Of a DNA stretch of 64,000 nt, positions 45,705 to 56,734 are shown one piece after another. The notes beneath the pieces were generated by a model that made no database searches, had not been told where the DNA came from, and saw only the letters and a program-made list of their open reading frames with translations. This DNA is from Brassica napus (lineage: Eukaryota > Streptophyta > Magnoliopsida > Brassicales > Brassicaceae), in NCBI RefSeq assembly GCF_020379485.1, contig NC_063448.1, forward strand, positions 11,369,726-11,433,725. The letters are read 5' to 3'. The first letter of the stretch is position 1. Every line of letters begins with the position of its first letter. The position numbers were made by a program, and so were the translations under genes.

Positions 45705-46475
45705 GCTGATTCAAAGGCAAGCGAGGACGTATTTATCCAAGGAGCTGGGTACGCTGAAGTATCAAAACAGAAATCATGGAAGATTGAAGAAGCTGTCAAT
45801 GGTGAGAGGCAGAGAAAAACAGAGTCTTACAAAGACAAAACAGATGTCAAGAAAATCAAAGAAGTGGTTCAAGGAACCATAATGAAGAACTTGGTGATCA
45901 AAGACGACACCAACCAAAGGAAAGAAAGTGCATCTGAGAAAGAGATGGAGCAAAGACTCATTAGCAAATCAGTTGATCAACACTCAAAGAAAGAGAAACA
46001 GAGGAATGCAGAGAAAGCGTATGGAAAAGAGAAGATGGGTCAAGAACCAAAGCACAAAGGATTCAACTTCAGAGAGATAGAGAAAACTGATAAGACTGAG
46101 GTAAGCTTTGAAATCAAAGCAAAGAAGATGCAAGAGGACTACCTGTGTATGTCAAGCCACAAGTCTGCAAGAAGGAGCTAGGACAAAGAGACTTCTCAGC
46201 AAAGCAACTGCAGAAAAACGAGAAACTGAAATCAGTTGAGACTGAGGAAACATCTATTCAAGAGGGAGCAAAGAAACCTGAGAAAGAAGAAACTGAATCC
46301 ATGAAAATTCAGAGCAAGAGGGAGACTGAGAAAATGAGTTTACCAAGGAGCTATGCAAGTGTTCTTATGAGCATACCTTCAATAAGCAAAGGAGAAAACA
46401 GAGGCACTTCAAAGGTATCAAACTTTAAAATTCTGAGCTGGAACCGAGGCAACAACTCAAGGAATCAAGAGGGGG
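45705..46475 (+). other. Lys/Glu-rich open region before the LTR
   Basis: Several frames (45864-46181, 46145-46513) encode Lys/Glu-rich, low-complexity sequence (KEKEMEQRL, KKEKQRNAEK). It fills the place where copia pol should be. It may be host-derived or a spacer of a non-autonomous element; no domain is recognised. The last bases AATCAAGAGGGGG (46463-46475) are the polypurine tract. Confidence 0.45.
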
Positions 46476-47020
46476 TGTTGAGAAGTGATTCCTTGAGTAA
46501 AACCTGCATATGAAAGGAGTGAAGACAGTGAGGAGAAGAAGAAGCGTGAAGCACAAGAAACAAGCAAGAAGAAGAGGAAGAAGAATCAAGAAACGTGAAG
46601 GAAGGAAGGAAGAAGAAGAAAAGTCAAGGTCAAAGTCAACAAGGAAGTTAGTTATGTAACTAGTAGTTAAGGAGCGAGTAGTCAAGTTAAGAGTCAGTTG
46701 GTTAGTAAGCTAAACTAAGTTTAGAATAGTCAAGCTTTGGAGTGTAAGATTAGTCTAAGACTAGAAGTATGGAATAGGTTTGAGTGACCAAGGAAGTGTG
46801 GTAAGTGTCAGCAAGAAGTCTAATATAAAGACAGTGTCATCGTTTGTAAGAAGGTATGGAAGAATGAATGAAAATAACAGTTTGGTAAAACAAAGTCTTG
46901 CATAAACAGAAACTGAGAAAATACAGAGAAATAAAGTAAGAGAGAGTACGAGAGAAACAAAAGAGACAAAGTGAAAGAACAAAACTGAAAACCAGACAGA
47001 ATCACAACAGACTCAAAACA
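46476..47020 (+). repeat. 3' LTR of a defective copia-like element
   Basis: Begins TGTTGAGAAG directly after the polypurine tract and ends ACTCAAAACA; the ends are short inverted repeats (TG..CA). Length 545 bp. No matching 5' LTR was found upstream, so the element is truncated on that side. Confidence 0.7.
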
Positions 47021-48350
47021 TCATTATTCATCAAGGATTCAGAAAGCAAGCATATACCTTGATTCTAGCATCTAAGCGCTTGAACATTGGAGTATGCTTG
47101 AGAATGTCTGGTATGACCATAAACCTGCCAAGGTCTCTTGCTTGCTTGGATCATCTCCACTGAGATCTTTATACCATCAGTCTTTGTAGGATTGATCTTA
47201 CTTCTCTCCATACCCGCACCTGGTATGTATAGTTAGTCAGAGCCAATCTTGCTGCTGCAGTTTCAGGGGCAAGTAAGCTTCTCATATGTACTGGAAACCA
47301 AAACCAGAAGCCTCTGAATCTTCCCAGCTGGAGCTTGAATGTTTGTTGCTTTATACCATCTATTTCTCTTAACATCTCTTAGCAAGAGCTTCAACCCTAG
47401 TTCCAGATAACAGTCTCCACAAATGTGCGCTACTAGACAAACCCAACCACTGAAATTCTGAAACTCGCTTTTGCTCATTCGAAACTGAACCAACTCAAAC
47501 CAGTATTAGCACACCAACGATATATAGCAAACTCTCATTATTCCTCGTGTCAAACTTGACATCTTGTAGCAGAAGTTTCATAATTCGCTGTGATCAAAAG
47601 ACTATCAGAATATGTCACTGTGCTAACTTTATACTGTACATACAAGCTGCATATTTTATTTTTCCAACTAAGCATCACTCTGCATGTCTCCGTTGTCACT
47701 GAGTATGAGCCTTCCCATAGCCACACCTTGAGGCTTCTTGGCCTTGTCCTGAAATTAACACATTGGTTCAAAACATCTTCCGACTTCTTTGTTCAACTAC
47801 ACTGAATCGGTTGAGGACCATTATACCTAGAGAGAGTGTGAAGATCTTCAGTGTAATCAAACTCTTGCGCACATGTCTGAAGAGACTTGAGAGAATCGGT
47901 CCAGGTCCCAAACATTTGGTTGAGGAAAGTCTAAGCTAAACCAACACAAGATTCATGTCAAGATAATCAGCTGCTCATCTAAGGCTAACAACATGGAAAG
48001 CGGCAAGGGTGAGCAACGGGAACTACACCACATCAGACGTCTCAAGATAAACTCAAAAGGAAGGCAGGCAGCCTGATCCATCATCACTCATGTTCGATAA
48101 GCTAGTTTATCACATTTATGCAATTTCATCAAATCTAGAGATATAAAAGAGAAGATTTAAGAAAATACTAACCTTGTGAAGATGAAGCTTCATGTCAGCG
48201 GTGAAAAGTCCTGTAGTGCGTCCAAACAGAGTCAATTCATTTCTCATACTAAGCGACATTGATTGAGAAGAAACCCATCACGACTTCGAGATGGAAAGCT
48301 TCAGATTTGGGGGAGGGTTTTCGACTTGCGAATTTTTCAAAATTCAGTCC
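47021..48350. other. Broken gene fragments, including one clean minus-strand first exon
   Basis: 47168-47292 is duplicate copy 2 of the 43990 fragment. On minus, 48173-48247 is a 25-codon first exon MRNELTLFGRTTGLFTADMK + LHLHK with a GTTAGT donor and a plausible leader upstream. 47550-47771 on minus includes VWLWEGSYSV, alike to VWLWGESKIN encoded by duplicate copy 1. I cannot identify the gene; the pieces suggest one minus-strand gene that was duplicated in part and broken. Confidence 0.4.
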
Positions 48351-48539
48351 TCTTTGTTTATCCGGTTCAATATTTTCGGTTTAATATAAATCCTGGTTTA
48401 ATGTAAGACCCGAGTGCATTATGGTTTTTAACGGTTTTCCGTTTTGGATTTTTATGGGTATGTAAAGCACCTTGCGCATACCTACTGAAACAAATATATA
48501 TTTTTCTTATAACTGTTCCATATTATTCTAATAATGCCC

Positions 48540-49640
48540 AATCACTTTGTTATCTCTACTTATAAACCATTCCATTCCATATCACTTTGTTATTACTTTT
48601 CACATTTTAGTTATGTTCATGTGTTTTTTAAAAAATTGGGTCTCGGTCTATTTGGGTTTAATAAAGTTCAAACTAAGGTTTAATAATCTATGCAAAGCAT
48701 TAGCTAGGGATGGGCAAAGAACCCAGATCCGAAGAACCGAACCGAACCCAATCCGAAAAAATAGTACCAAATCTGAACAGAAATTGATTAAATATCCGAA
48801 CGGGTTCAAAATTTTAGTATCTAAAGAGCCAAAATCGAACCTGGCCCGAACCGAAATATCTTGGGTACCCGAATATAATCGAAATAGATTTATATACCTA
48901 AATATATTACTTATTTTTAGATTTAATATATATTAAAAACATCCAAAATATATAAGATACTTTTAAGTTGAATAAAATACATGAAAATATACATAAATAG
49001 TCAAAAATAAATATCTAAAATAGCTGAAATATATTCAAAACAACCAAATATTTGAAATATCTATTGATTTTCTATCCAAATATTCAAATCAAACCAATTT
49101 ATATGTTAATTTTAGGTATTTTGACATATATTATACAAATTTATATGTAATATATTATATTATTTTATAGATTTTGAGAAATTTTAAGGATATAATGAAT
49201 ATTAAAATTCTAAAAATAATTTAAATGGGTTATCCGAATCCGAACCGAACCCGCAAAGATCCGAACCGAACCCGAACCGAAATTTAGAAATATCCGAATG
49301 AGGCTGAAATCTTTAAACCCAAAAATCCAAAACCCGAATATATCCGAATGGGTACCCGAACGGCCACCCCTAGCATTAGCATACTCGGTTTTTATTTTAA
49401 AAAAATTCAGTTTTGGATTTTTGTGGATATATAAAACTCAAGTATACCCAATTTTTTTTAATAACTATTTCAAATTATTTTAGTGTCAATCCTTTTGTTA
49501 TCACTATTTAAAATCATTCCATATCACTTTGTTATCACATTTTAGTTATGTTCATGTATTTAAGAAATTGTGTTTGGGTCTGCTTGGGTTTAATAAAATT
49601 CGAACTGGGTTTAATAATCTATGTAAGATCCGCTTTTAGA
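48540..49640. repeat. Direct repeat pair flanking the hAT element
   Basis: 48560-48696 and about 49500-49625 share CATATCACTTTGTTAT, CACATTTTAGTTATGTTCATG and GGGTTTAATAA in order, so they are diverged tandem copies. The hAT element at 48705-49372 inserted just after the first copy. Confidence 0.65.
48705..49372. mobile_element. Non-autonomous hAT element with perfect 8 bp TSD
   Basis: Ends TAGGGATGGGCA and (complement of right end) TAGGGGTGGCCG are hAT-type TIRs. The TSD GCATTAGC is perfect (48697-48704, 49373-49380). The interior is an ACCGAACCC/ATCCGAA repeat with an AT-rich centre and no transposase. The same repeat type occurs decayed at 9285-9500 and 28190-28815. Confidence 0.92.
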
Positions 49641-49988
49641 CTTTTACGCGAGTATACCCGAAACAAATATTTTTCTTATAATTTTTTTCAGTTATTTTAG
49701 TGCCAACCACTATTTTATCATTATTTATAAACCATTACATACTTACATATAGGACTTAGTACTTAACCGATTTCGGCGGTGATTTAACTCGTTGGTTGGT
49801 CTCGATATGTTAAGGAAATAACGTTGAGCTTCTTTTGGAAAGAAAGCCTGAGATATCAGCTAAAAGCTTTCAAGCCAAATAATCTTTCCGTTGATGGGGA
49901 TCGAAGCCTCTAGTAGGTGATATTGTTAATCAAATAATTATAGTTCTAAACTTGCATTCAAATTTCATCAATCATATACATACAAATT

Positions 49989-50978
49989 TAGGGATGTTAT
50001 AATAGGTTTTGTTAGCGGGTTTTTAATGGATTTAAAAACAAAAAAATGTCCATTTAGACTCATTTAGTTAAATGAATTTTGAATGGATAGTTTTGTTAAG
50101 ACTCATTTATTAAATGTGTTCTACTTAAAACTAAAGGAGACCTTGTTAAACCATTTAACTTAATATAATTTTTTTTATAGTAAAATGTGATTGTATAGTT
50201 TGCCGAAAAATTCGATCTTACGATTCATGCGGAAAAATTCCAATTTTGCAGTTTTGGCAAAAAAAATTGGATTTTGTAGTTTTGACGGAAAACACATTTT
50301 CTGGTTTTGACGAAAAAATCTGATTATGCGGTTTTGGCGAGAAAACTCAATTTTGCGGTTTTAGCGGGAAAACTCTATTTTTACGGTTTTGGCGGGAAAA
50401 CTCAATTTTTACGGTTTTGGCGGGAAAACTCGATTTTTACGGTTTTGGCGGGAAAACTCGATTTTTACGGTTTTGGCGGGAAAACTCGTTTTACGGTTTT
50501 GGCGGGAAAACTCGTTTTACGGTTTTGGCGGGAAAACTCATTTTACGGTTTTGGCGGGAAAACTCGATTTTATGGTTTTGGCAGGAAAACTCGATTTTAC
50601 GTTTTGGCAGGAAAACTCATTTTTTACGGTTTTGGCGGGAAAACTCGATTTTACGGTTTTGGCGGGAAAACTCGATTTTACGGTTTTATCAGAACAATTT
50701 GATTTGCGCTTATATAATAAAAATCAGTTAAATTTTTTATTTGTTTCATTTAATTTTTGTTAAAAACAATAAAGTTAAAACAATTAAAAATTAAATCAGC
50801 AATAGTTTAAATGAGTCTAAATAAATCTAAATGTGTTAGTACAAAATTTGTGGATCTAAATGGATACCTATAATAGACCTATTTTTAAATGGGTTTAAAC
50901 GGATATGGGTTTTAGATCGAGTGGGTCTTAAGCGGCGTGGATTTAAAAGGGGTGTGTTTTACCATTTTAACATCCCTA
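49989..50978. mobile_element. Non-autonomous hAT-like element carrying a minisatellite
   Basis: Left end TAGGGATGTTATAATAGG and complement of right end TAGGGATGTTAAAATGG are matching TIRs of hAT type. Flanks CATACAAA (just left) and GATACAAT (right) are similar but not a clean 8 bp TSD. No transposase; the centre is the GGCGGGAAAACTCG minisatellite. Confidence 0.75.
50205..50700 (+). repeat. Minisatellite, ~25-28 bp unit
   Basis: About 17 units of the type GGTTTTGGCGGGAAAACTCG + ATTTTTAC, most regular at 50325-50690. Units vary in length by a few T, which opens several frames at once (all of the KLDFYGFGG type); these are not genes. Confidence 0.9.
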
Positions 50979-51330
50979 GATACAATGATGTGAAATGGTT
51001 TTTTTTTTGTAATTCGGTGAATCACCAAATACTCAAATAGAAAAGGCCGACGTGTGGTGAAGATCTACGAATCATAAGCCACATACTTCTATTGTACAAT
51101 TTGGTATATAGTAAGCAAGTATCGTTATATTATATAACACATAATCATTTCATATTAATTCACCACCATGACAAGTTTAAATGATATTCTTCAGACTATT
51201 CATATATCCTTCAGATTCATTCATATATATTCATTAGTATATATACACTATGATCAATAACATGAAGAATTAATAACACAATTCTATATTATAATTATTA
51301 TTATGAAAGCACCTGCATATATACCGGATA

Positions 51331-52084
51331 CTAGGCGTTTTATCCGCATATGCGGGCATAATCTTCTTATAAATACTTATTAGCTTATGTTTTTTTAGAA
51401 ATAATTCAAAAATATATATGTCAAATATTTTTCATTAGATATATACTTATTATTGTGTTAAATTATTTAAAACACTCATATCTTAGAAATAATTCAGAAA
51501 ATATCTTTATATAAATGTTGTTGCTTGATTAATATTTAATTATATTTTTTTTGTATCTCAATTTAAAAAAAATTATAATAAAAATATTGTTTCCAAATAT
51601 CAACACAATATATATAAGAATTATCTTATTTTTAGTATGTTTTGATAATTTTATTATATTATTTTATAGTCAGTTATTTAATATAACATATAAATTTAGT
51701 ATTATTAAAATAAAATTCATTTTTAATTATACATAAAATTCATTAAGGGTATTTTTAAATTAATAAATTAGTGAATCAGTTAGAAAATAATAATAAATCA
51801 ATAAGCTAGCTAAAAGTCTAAAACCTAATAAAAATATGACATATAAGAAAAACTAACTGAATATTTAATATAACATATAAGTTTAATATTATTAAAATGA
51901 ACTTAGTTTTAATTATATATAAAATCAAGGGTATTTTTAAATTAATAAATTAGTGACTCATCTAACTGATAATAAATCAATGATTTAGCTAAAACCTAAT
52001 AAAACATGATAAATAAACAAAATTACCTAAAATTATGAAAAATATGACAAATCAGTAAATTCACTTTTTAAATAATAGTATAGA
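51331..52084 (-). mobile_element. Non-autonomous Helitron, both ends present
   Basis: Read on minus, it starts TCTATACTATTATTTAAAAA (52084 downward) after an A and ends with the palindrome CCGCATATGCGG (51341-51354 zone), spacer, then CTAG (51331-51334) before a T. Length 754 bp, AT-rich, no genes. The internal segment AATATAACATATAA...TTAATTATA is repeated (51670-51770 and 51850-51960). Confidence 0.85.
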
Positions 52085-52604
52085 TAAAAAAAAAATATTA
52101 GGTCCAAATCAGATAATATCTGAAAGGAGAGAGATCTACGTGGCAATCACTCGTTTGGGAAAGCGTACGAGGAACTCCATACTAATTTCTAGTAACCAAC
52201 TATGTTTGTCTTTAAATTTAACAACGCGGGTAACACCATAAAAGGAAACTTCCTCTCCAATTGTTCAAGTCACCTTCCATGCTAAGATCACAACAACAAC
52301 ACGTCTAAAACGCGACGTGTCTTTCCTTCTAACTTGCACCAAAAGTTATCGCTGAAAGCTCCAAAGCAAAATCTACTTACCGGTGCTAACGTACTATCCC
52401 TCTAGCTGTCGCTTCTCAATCATCTTCTTCTTCTCTTTGTCCAACCAATCATTCCTATTTATACGTTTATAATATATTTATATTTTAATTACATAATAAA
52501 TCATAAACCGCCATACCAAAAAAGATAAAGACGTATGTATATAAGAAACCAAAAGCTTGTCAATCATTCACCTGAGTCACATCTGCCTTTGAGCTCCATC
52601 GAAG
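52085..52604 (+). promoter_or_regulatory. Promoter region of the UPF0496 gene
   Basis: Unlike the AT-rich Helitron next to it, this 500 bp stretch has moderate GC content. TATA-like TATTTATACG at 52456-52465 and ATGTATATAAG at 52534-52544 are candidates. No other motif is claimed. Confidence 0.4.
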
Positions 52605-54019
52605 ATGATGAAAGTGAAGAGTTTTATTGGTTCTAGATTGAAGACTTACTCAGCAAGACAAGGTGAAACTTTTTTCTTTCTTTTCTCCACTTTTGTCCAA
52701 GAACATCTGAGCGATATGTTTCTCTTCTTCTCTTAATTAGTTATTGAAAATGTTTATAAAGAATGTTGAAATGTTTTATACTTTGGGATTCTTTAGATAG
52801 GTTCTCTAGCCAGAGTCCAGAGATTAATTTACTACATTTTAGAGAAACATTTCTGAAAATCTCTGCCATAACAAAACCTATTTGAGTTAATCTAAACTGT
52901 TCTTTTTCTGTCAATGAAGCAGAAAATTCTGAGAAGGAATGTCTCCGTAGCTTGACGTGCAAGCTAAGTGTTAACGAGGAGTACAAGGAAGCTTTCAGGA
53001 CAAACTCCTACTTAGAAATTCGAACAAAAGCTGAAGATCAATTAGGCATAACATTCTTTAGCAAACTCTCTTCTCCTTCATCCTCAGATCTGAGCTTCCA
53101 TTCACACTTCACCCATTACTTGCTCGACCCTCCTCAAGAAACTCTCGATGCTCTTATGCAAGACACGAGTTTCCACTATCTTCTAGTTAAGTTCTTTGAC
53201 TTTAGCTCTGAGGCTTGTGATGTATGCGAGTCTCTCCTTCAATGCATCCAACAAATCAAGATCAATCACATGAAAGTCAAAAGGGTTATCAAGATCGGGA
53301 AAAAGGTTTGTAATGGTGCTAAAACCCCGGAGTATTCACCCGAAAAGTTATGTGCTTTGATATTTCAAGAGCTCTCGAGATACGCCGTGCTGAAAAACCC
53401 TTTGTATTGTATCATCAACGAAGCTCAGTTTCCCAGAGTTAATGATGCAAACTCGGATTTGCTCGCTAGATTGAAATCGAAAAGGAGAAGAATCAGAAGA
53501 AAAATCAGGTTATTTACATTTTGCAAGAAGCTAGGAGGTTATAGTCTAAAGATTTCTCATATCGCGATTGTTATTACGTTTCTGATAGTGGCATTACACA
53601 GCATACTCGGTGTTCTAGCAGCTCCTGTTTTACTCGGTTTATGCTGTCTTTTGAGGAAGAAGAAAACAAAAAGAAAGATGGAAAATAAGAGCAAGACTGA
53701 TACAAAGCTAGAGAAGCTGGGGGCACAAATGGATATAGCAGCTAAAGGAACGTTCATAATAATGAATGATTTGGATACGTTGAGTAGACTTGCTGGGAGA
53801 TTATGCGATGAGATAGAGCATAGAAAAGCCGTAGCTGCTATGTGCGCAAAGAGTGGGAAGGTTGAAGTGTTAAAGGAAGCCTTGAGAGCGTTTAATGGGA
53901 ATGAAGAAAGATTCTCAGAGCTATTGCAAGAGCTTGAAGAACATCTCTACCTATGTTTCCACACTATTAATATATCAAGAAGATTAGTGTTAGCGCAAAC
54001 CACAGGACCAAGTTCTTGA
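52605..54019 (+). CDS. UPF0496 (DUF677) family membrane protein, At1g20180-like
   Basis: Two exons, 52605-52662 and 52923-54019, joined in phase, give 384 codons, close to the roughly 390 of the Arabidopsis protein. Exon 1 encodes MMKVKSFIGSRLKTYSARQ. The main exon has the family's helical N-terminal half (SVNEEYKEAFRTNSYLEIRT, DFSSEACDVCESLLQCIQQI), then a hydrophobic stretch of about 35 residues near the middle (IAIVITFLIVALHSILGVLA and on, one or two membrane passes), a basic loop KKKTKRKM and a C-terminal helical part. The biochemical role of the family is not established. The gene is intact and in the position expected from Arabidopsis (between SBT5.2 and EXPA11). Start choice: the two adjacent ATGs at 52605 and 52608 are equivalent. 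Confidence 0.92.
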
Positions 54020-54081
54020 TTATTTGACTCTGTTGGTTCATCAAAATAAATACTTCTGCATGGTTTTATGAATTAATTATC

Positions 54082-55415
54082 TTTTTTTTTTGTCACGAAA
54101 GCTTATATTAAACTAAAAATCAAACGGGTTCAAACGATTACAACCGGAGTTAATCTCAACGGCTAGACAATAAACGAAAAGTAGAGCGATAAGTGTGTTA
54201 AAGGGGCGAAGATACCCATAGAGATGCTTCACTTGAAACCCTGAAACTGATGTTCCAAAGAACATACTAAAGTCGGAGTATGAACCGACGACGGGGGACC
54301 CTAAACAGCGGGTTTGAAGACAGTTGGTGGACACCAACACTGGTGATGGGAGACTCTCCTTTTCTTTAGATAAGGTGTACGTAACTGATAAGAGCATTGG
54401 AGTATGATCTTGTCTGGGAATCTTGATGGAACTCTGTCGAAAATTGTTGGCCCGTAGGAACAGCTGAAAGACTCTAGAGCCGTAGCTAAGAGCGATAGGA
54501 AAAAGCCTTGTCTGCCTAGATTTGGCTCTGATAATCATGAACAGAGGAGCAGAGACTGTTTGGGCTATGTGAACCCTGTATACGATGAGACTGTCCGGAG
54601 AGACTTGGTGATCCTCAACAACCCCGGAAAGGCTAATGCTCGGTGAGAACGGAAGGACGGTTGAGGCTGACAATGTCTTCGATTCCATAGATATGTTTGA
54701 CACTGAAGAGCTAACTATGGATGAAACAGGTATGGGCTGATTGTCGTTGGTGGCCAAAACGGTTAAGAACTCCGACATTGAATTCGGGTTCACCTTCACG
54801 GAAACTCTGAATATGCTTAAGTGTAATGACAGAGCAAAAATTGTGACAGATCCAAGCCTTAGGACCTCGACATTACCGTGTCGAATCCAGAAAGAAATAA
54901 TCAAGTCATAACTGATCACCCATACATCATAATACTTCATGTGCGGTTTGTCTGAGCATTCGTATAGATTAGCAGATGCGAGAACTTGCTGTGTCGGTGG
55001 ATGTGGATAATCTGTGGATGTGGTGAAGAGAGATCTGGTGAGCCCATCCTCATACTTAGTAGATCTGACTCTTTTGATTTTACAGAGAGGGTAGGGGGCG
55101 ATGATAGAGGTGACGACGAGTGGAGCGTGAGAGGCGGCGGAGAAGAGAGGGGTGGGGTGAGAAGCGACGGCGAGAGAAGCAGCAGGGGTGGTGGTAACCC
55201 AGATTGGAGGGGAGAAGGTGACGACGAACGGATCCAAGGAAGCAGCGGCGTGAGTGCGACGAGAGAACGAGTCCAGAAGCTTAAGATGACGATGACGAAA
55301 TGAGAAGACGTTAAACAGACATAGACGGAACAGAGGTCCCGACGCCGGCGGCCATGGGCCTCACCGGCGTCGAGGGATGAGAGCGGCGGCTGCTTGTCTA
55401 TATTCTCTCTAGGGC
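54082..55415 (-). mobile_element. Polyadenylated retroposon with 15 bp TSD
   Basis: Flanked by TATGAATTAATTATC on both sides (54067-54081 and 55416-55430). On minus it ends in GCTTTCGTGAC followed by an A run (54082-54091), so it was inserted by target-primed reverse transcription. The 5' part has CATGGCCGCCGGCGTCGGGA, resembling the start of Brassicaceae LINEs. It has no RT or endonuclease, so it is a non-autonomous or processed copy mobilised by a LINE. Confidence 0.88.
54113..55237 (-). CDS. 374 aa open frame in the retroposon, unknown function
   Basis: An uninterrupted frame from MDPFVVTFSPPIWVTTTPAA to NPFDF and TAG fills most of the retroposon and stops just before its poly(A) tail. 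A Pro/Ser/Thr-rich start is followed by sequence with few recognisable features (VSSIVSSSVSNISMESKTLS, LYGYLRPFNTLIALLF). No domain is recognised. A stop-free stretch this long is unlikely by chance, so it may be, or may recently have been, coding (a LINE ORF1 derivative or a retrotransposed host gene). On the other hand no motif supports translation. Confidence 0.4.
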   Translation of the reverse strand: MDPFVVTFSPPIWVTTTPAASLAVASHPTPLFSAASHAPLVVTSIIAPYPLCKIKRVRSTKYEDGLTRSLFTTSTDYPHPPTQQVLASANLYECSDKPHMKYYDVWVISYDLIISFWIRHGNVEVLRLGSVTIFALSLHLSIFRVSVKVNPNSMSEFLTVLATNDNQPIPVSSIVSSSVSNISMESKTLSASTVLPFSPSISLSGVVEDHQVSPDSLIVYRVHIAQTVSAPLFMIIRAKSRQTRLFPIALSYGSRVFQLFLRANNFRQSSIKIPRQDHTPMLLSVTYTLSKEKESLPSPVLVSTNCLQTRCLGSPVVGSYSDFSMFFGTSVSGFQVKHLYGYLRPFNTLIALLFVYCLAVEINSGCNRLNPFDF

Positions 55416-55430
55416 TATGAATTAATTATC

Positions 55431-55840
55431 ATAACATAATAAAAATGTTAGAATGTCTTTTAGTGTTTTTTTCTTGATGATTCTAGTGAACCAGAGTCAA
55501 AAGAAAAAAAGTTTAGAGAAAAATTTGTTGTTTCAAAATTATAAGATGTTGAGATATTTTTTAAAAATAAATGTAGTTTTACTGAAAAATTGTTTGATTT
55601 ATAATAATTTTGTTTCATTGTTTATGACTGATTAACTCTTTAAAAAATTTATATTATTAACAATATAATTTTCAAAATGTAAGTTTTTTTAGTTTTTCTA
55701 TTTTTCACCAAAACATTTTACATTATCAAACCGAAAGAAAGAGTATATAATAACAAAGCGGACGGGTCGCTCCAAGAGAAAAGAACAGACTCAGAACGCG
55801 ACCACTGCCAATAATCTTTCGGACAGCGAAATATAGGTCT
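55431..55840. other. Intergenic, 3' flank of the expansin gene
   Basis: AT-rich, no gene or repeat recognised. Confidence 0.4.
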
Positions 55841-56052
55841 TTAAAACTGAACCCTGGAAGAATAAGTCTGTCCGAAGGACCAAGAAGAAGGAACAACATT
55901 GAGGAAGACTCTTGTAGCACCATCGGTAGTGGTAATGGAGAAAGAGAGAGATTGACAATCGAGATAAGCGTTTGATTGCCAGTTAGCTCCCCGAGACATG
56001 GCTAACCAACCAGTCTTTGATCCTTTAATGGAGACAGATTTAATGGAGCCAG

Positions 56053-56609
56053 TGTTGACGTGAAGAGAATAAAGAGCAAGAGTAAAGACATGAAGAACAT
56101 GATTGATCATGGACAGGAGATCATGAATAGGAGATCATGGACAAAAAATCATGGACAAAAAATTATGGACATGAAATCATGGACAGGAACTCTGAAGTAA
56201 GGAAATGTGTGAGACTGATTTAAATATCTTGCCTGAAGTCTTTGGACGAATTTAAACAAGTAGAGGCAACTGGATAGAGCTGTTGGAGTGTGGAAACAAG
56301 CCAAAGTCACATGATATGCTAAGGAAAGAAGAGAGAAGAGAGTTGTCACTATCTGAAAGTGACTTCTCCAAATCTGGTCTTCATTAGTTTATTCATCTTC
56401 ATTTGTTTATTCATTCTCCTTGTCTTATTCTCATTTGCTAGATCTATTTATGTAACTATTGTAGACACTAAATCAATCTAAGAAAATATACTTCCTCATT
56501 ACTCTCTCTCATCTCTCTCTCTCTCAGATTCTTAGAAAACCTTAGCAATACATTCTCTTTGTTCTTGATAAATCATACAAACCATTCTCATAATCCATTC
56601 ATTTCAACA
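56053..56609 (+). repeat. 5' LTR of the copia element
   Basis: 557 bp, TG...CA. Contains a tandem of ~14 bp units (ATCATGGACA) at 56103-56190 and a CT-rich stretch at 56500-56525. The 3' LTR is 570 bp; the difference lies mainly in the unit number of that tandem. Confidence 0.95.
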
Positions 56610-56621
56610 TGGTATCAGAGC
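56610..56621 (+). other. Primer binding site (initiator tRNA-Met)
   Basis: TGGTATCAGAGC directly after the 5' LTR, complementary to the 3' end of plant initiator methionine tRNA. Confidence 0.9.
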
Positions 56622-56734
56622 AACAAAGCTCTTGAAACCTTTCTTACTTCCGCAAAATCAAATACTCTGTTCCTGTTCTTGTGTTCTCATCTCCTTACCC
56701 TGTTCTTAACCTTGTTCCTGTTACATTCTGAAAG

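Noticed and set aside
50205..50700. CRISPR-like array of regular repeats
   Set aside because: The units are tandem and nearly identical with no unique spacers, and the genome is eukaryotic.
50307..50763. Overlapping frames of 104-131 aa (KLDFYGFGGKT repeats)
   Set aside because: Three frames open at once over a minisatellite; this is a repeat artefact.
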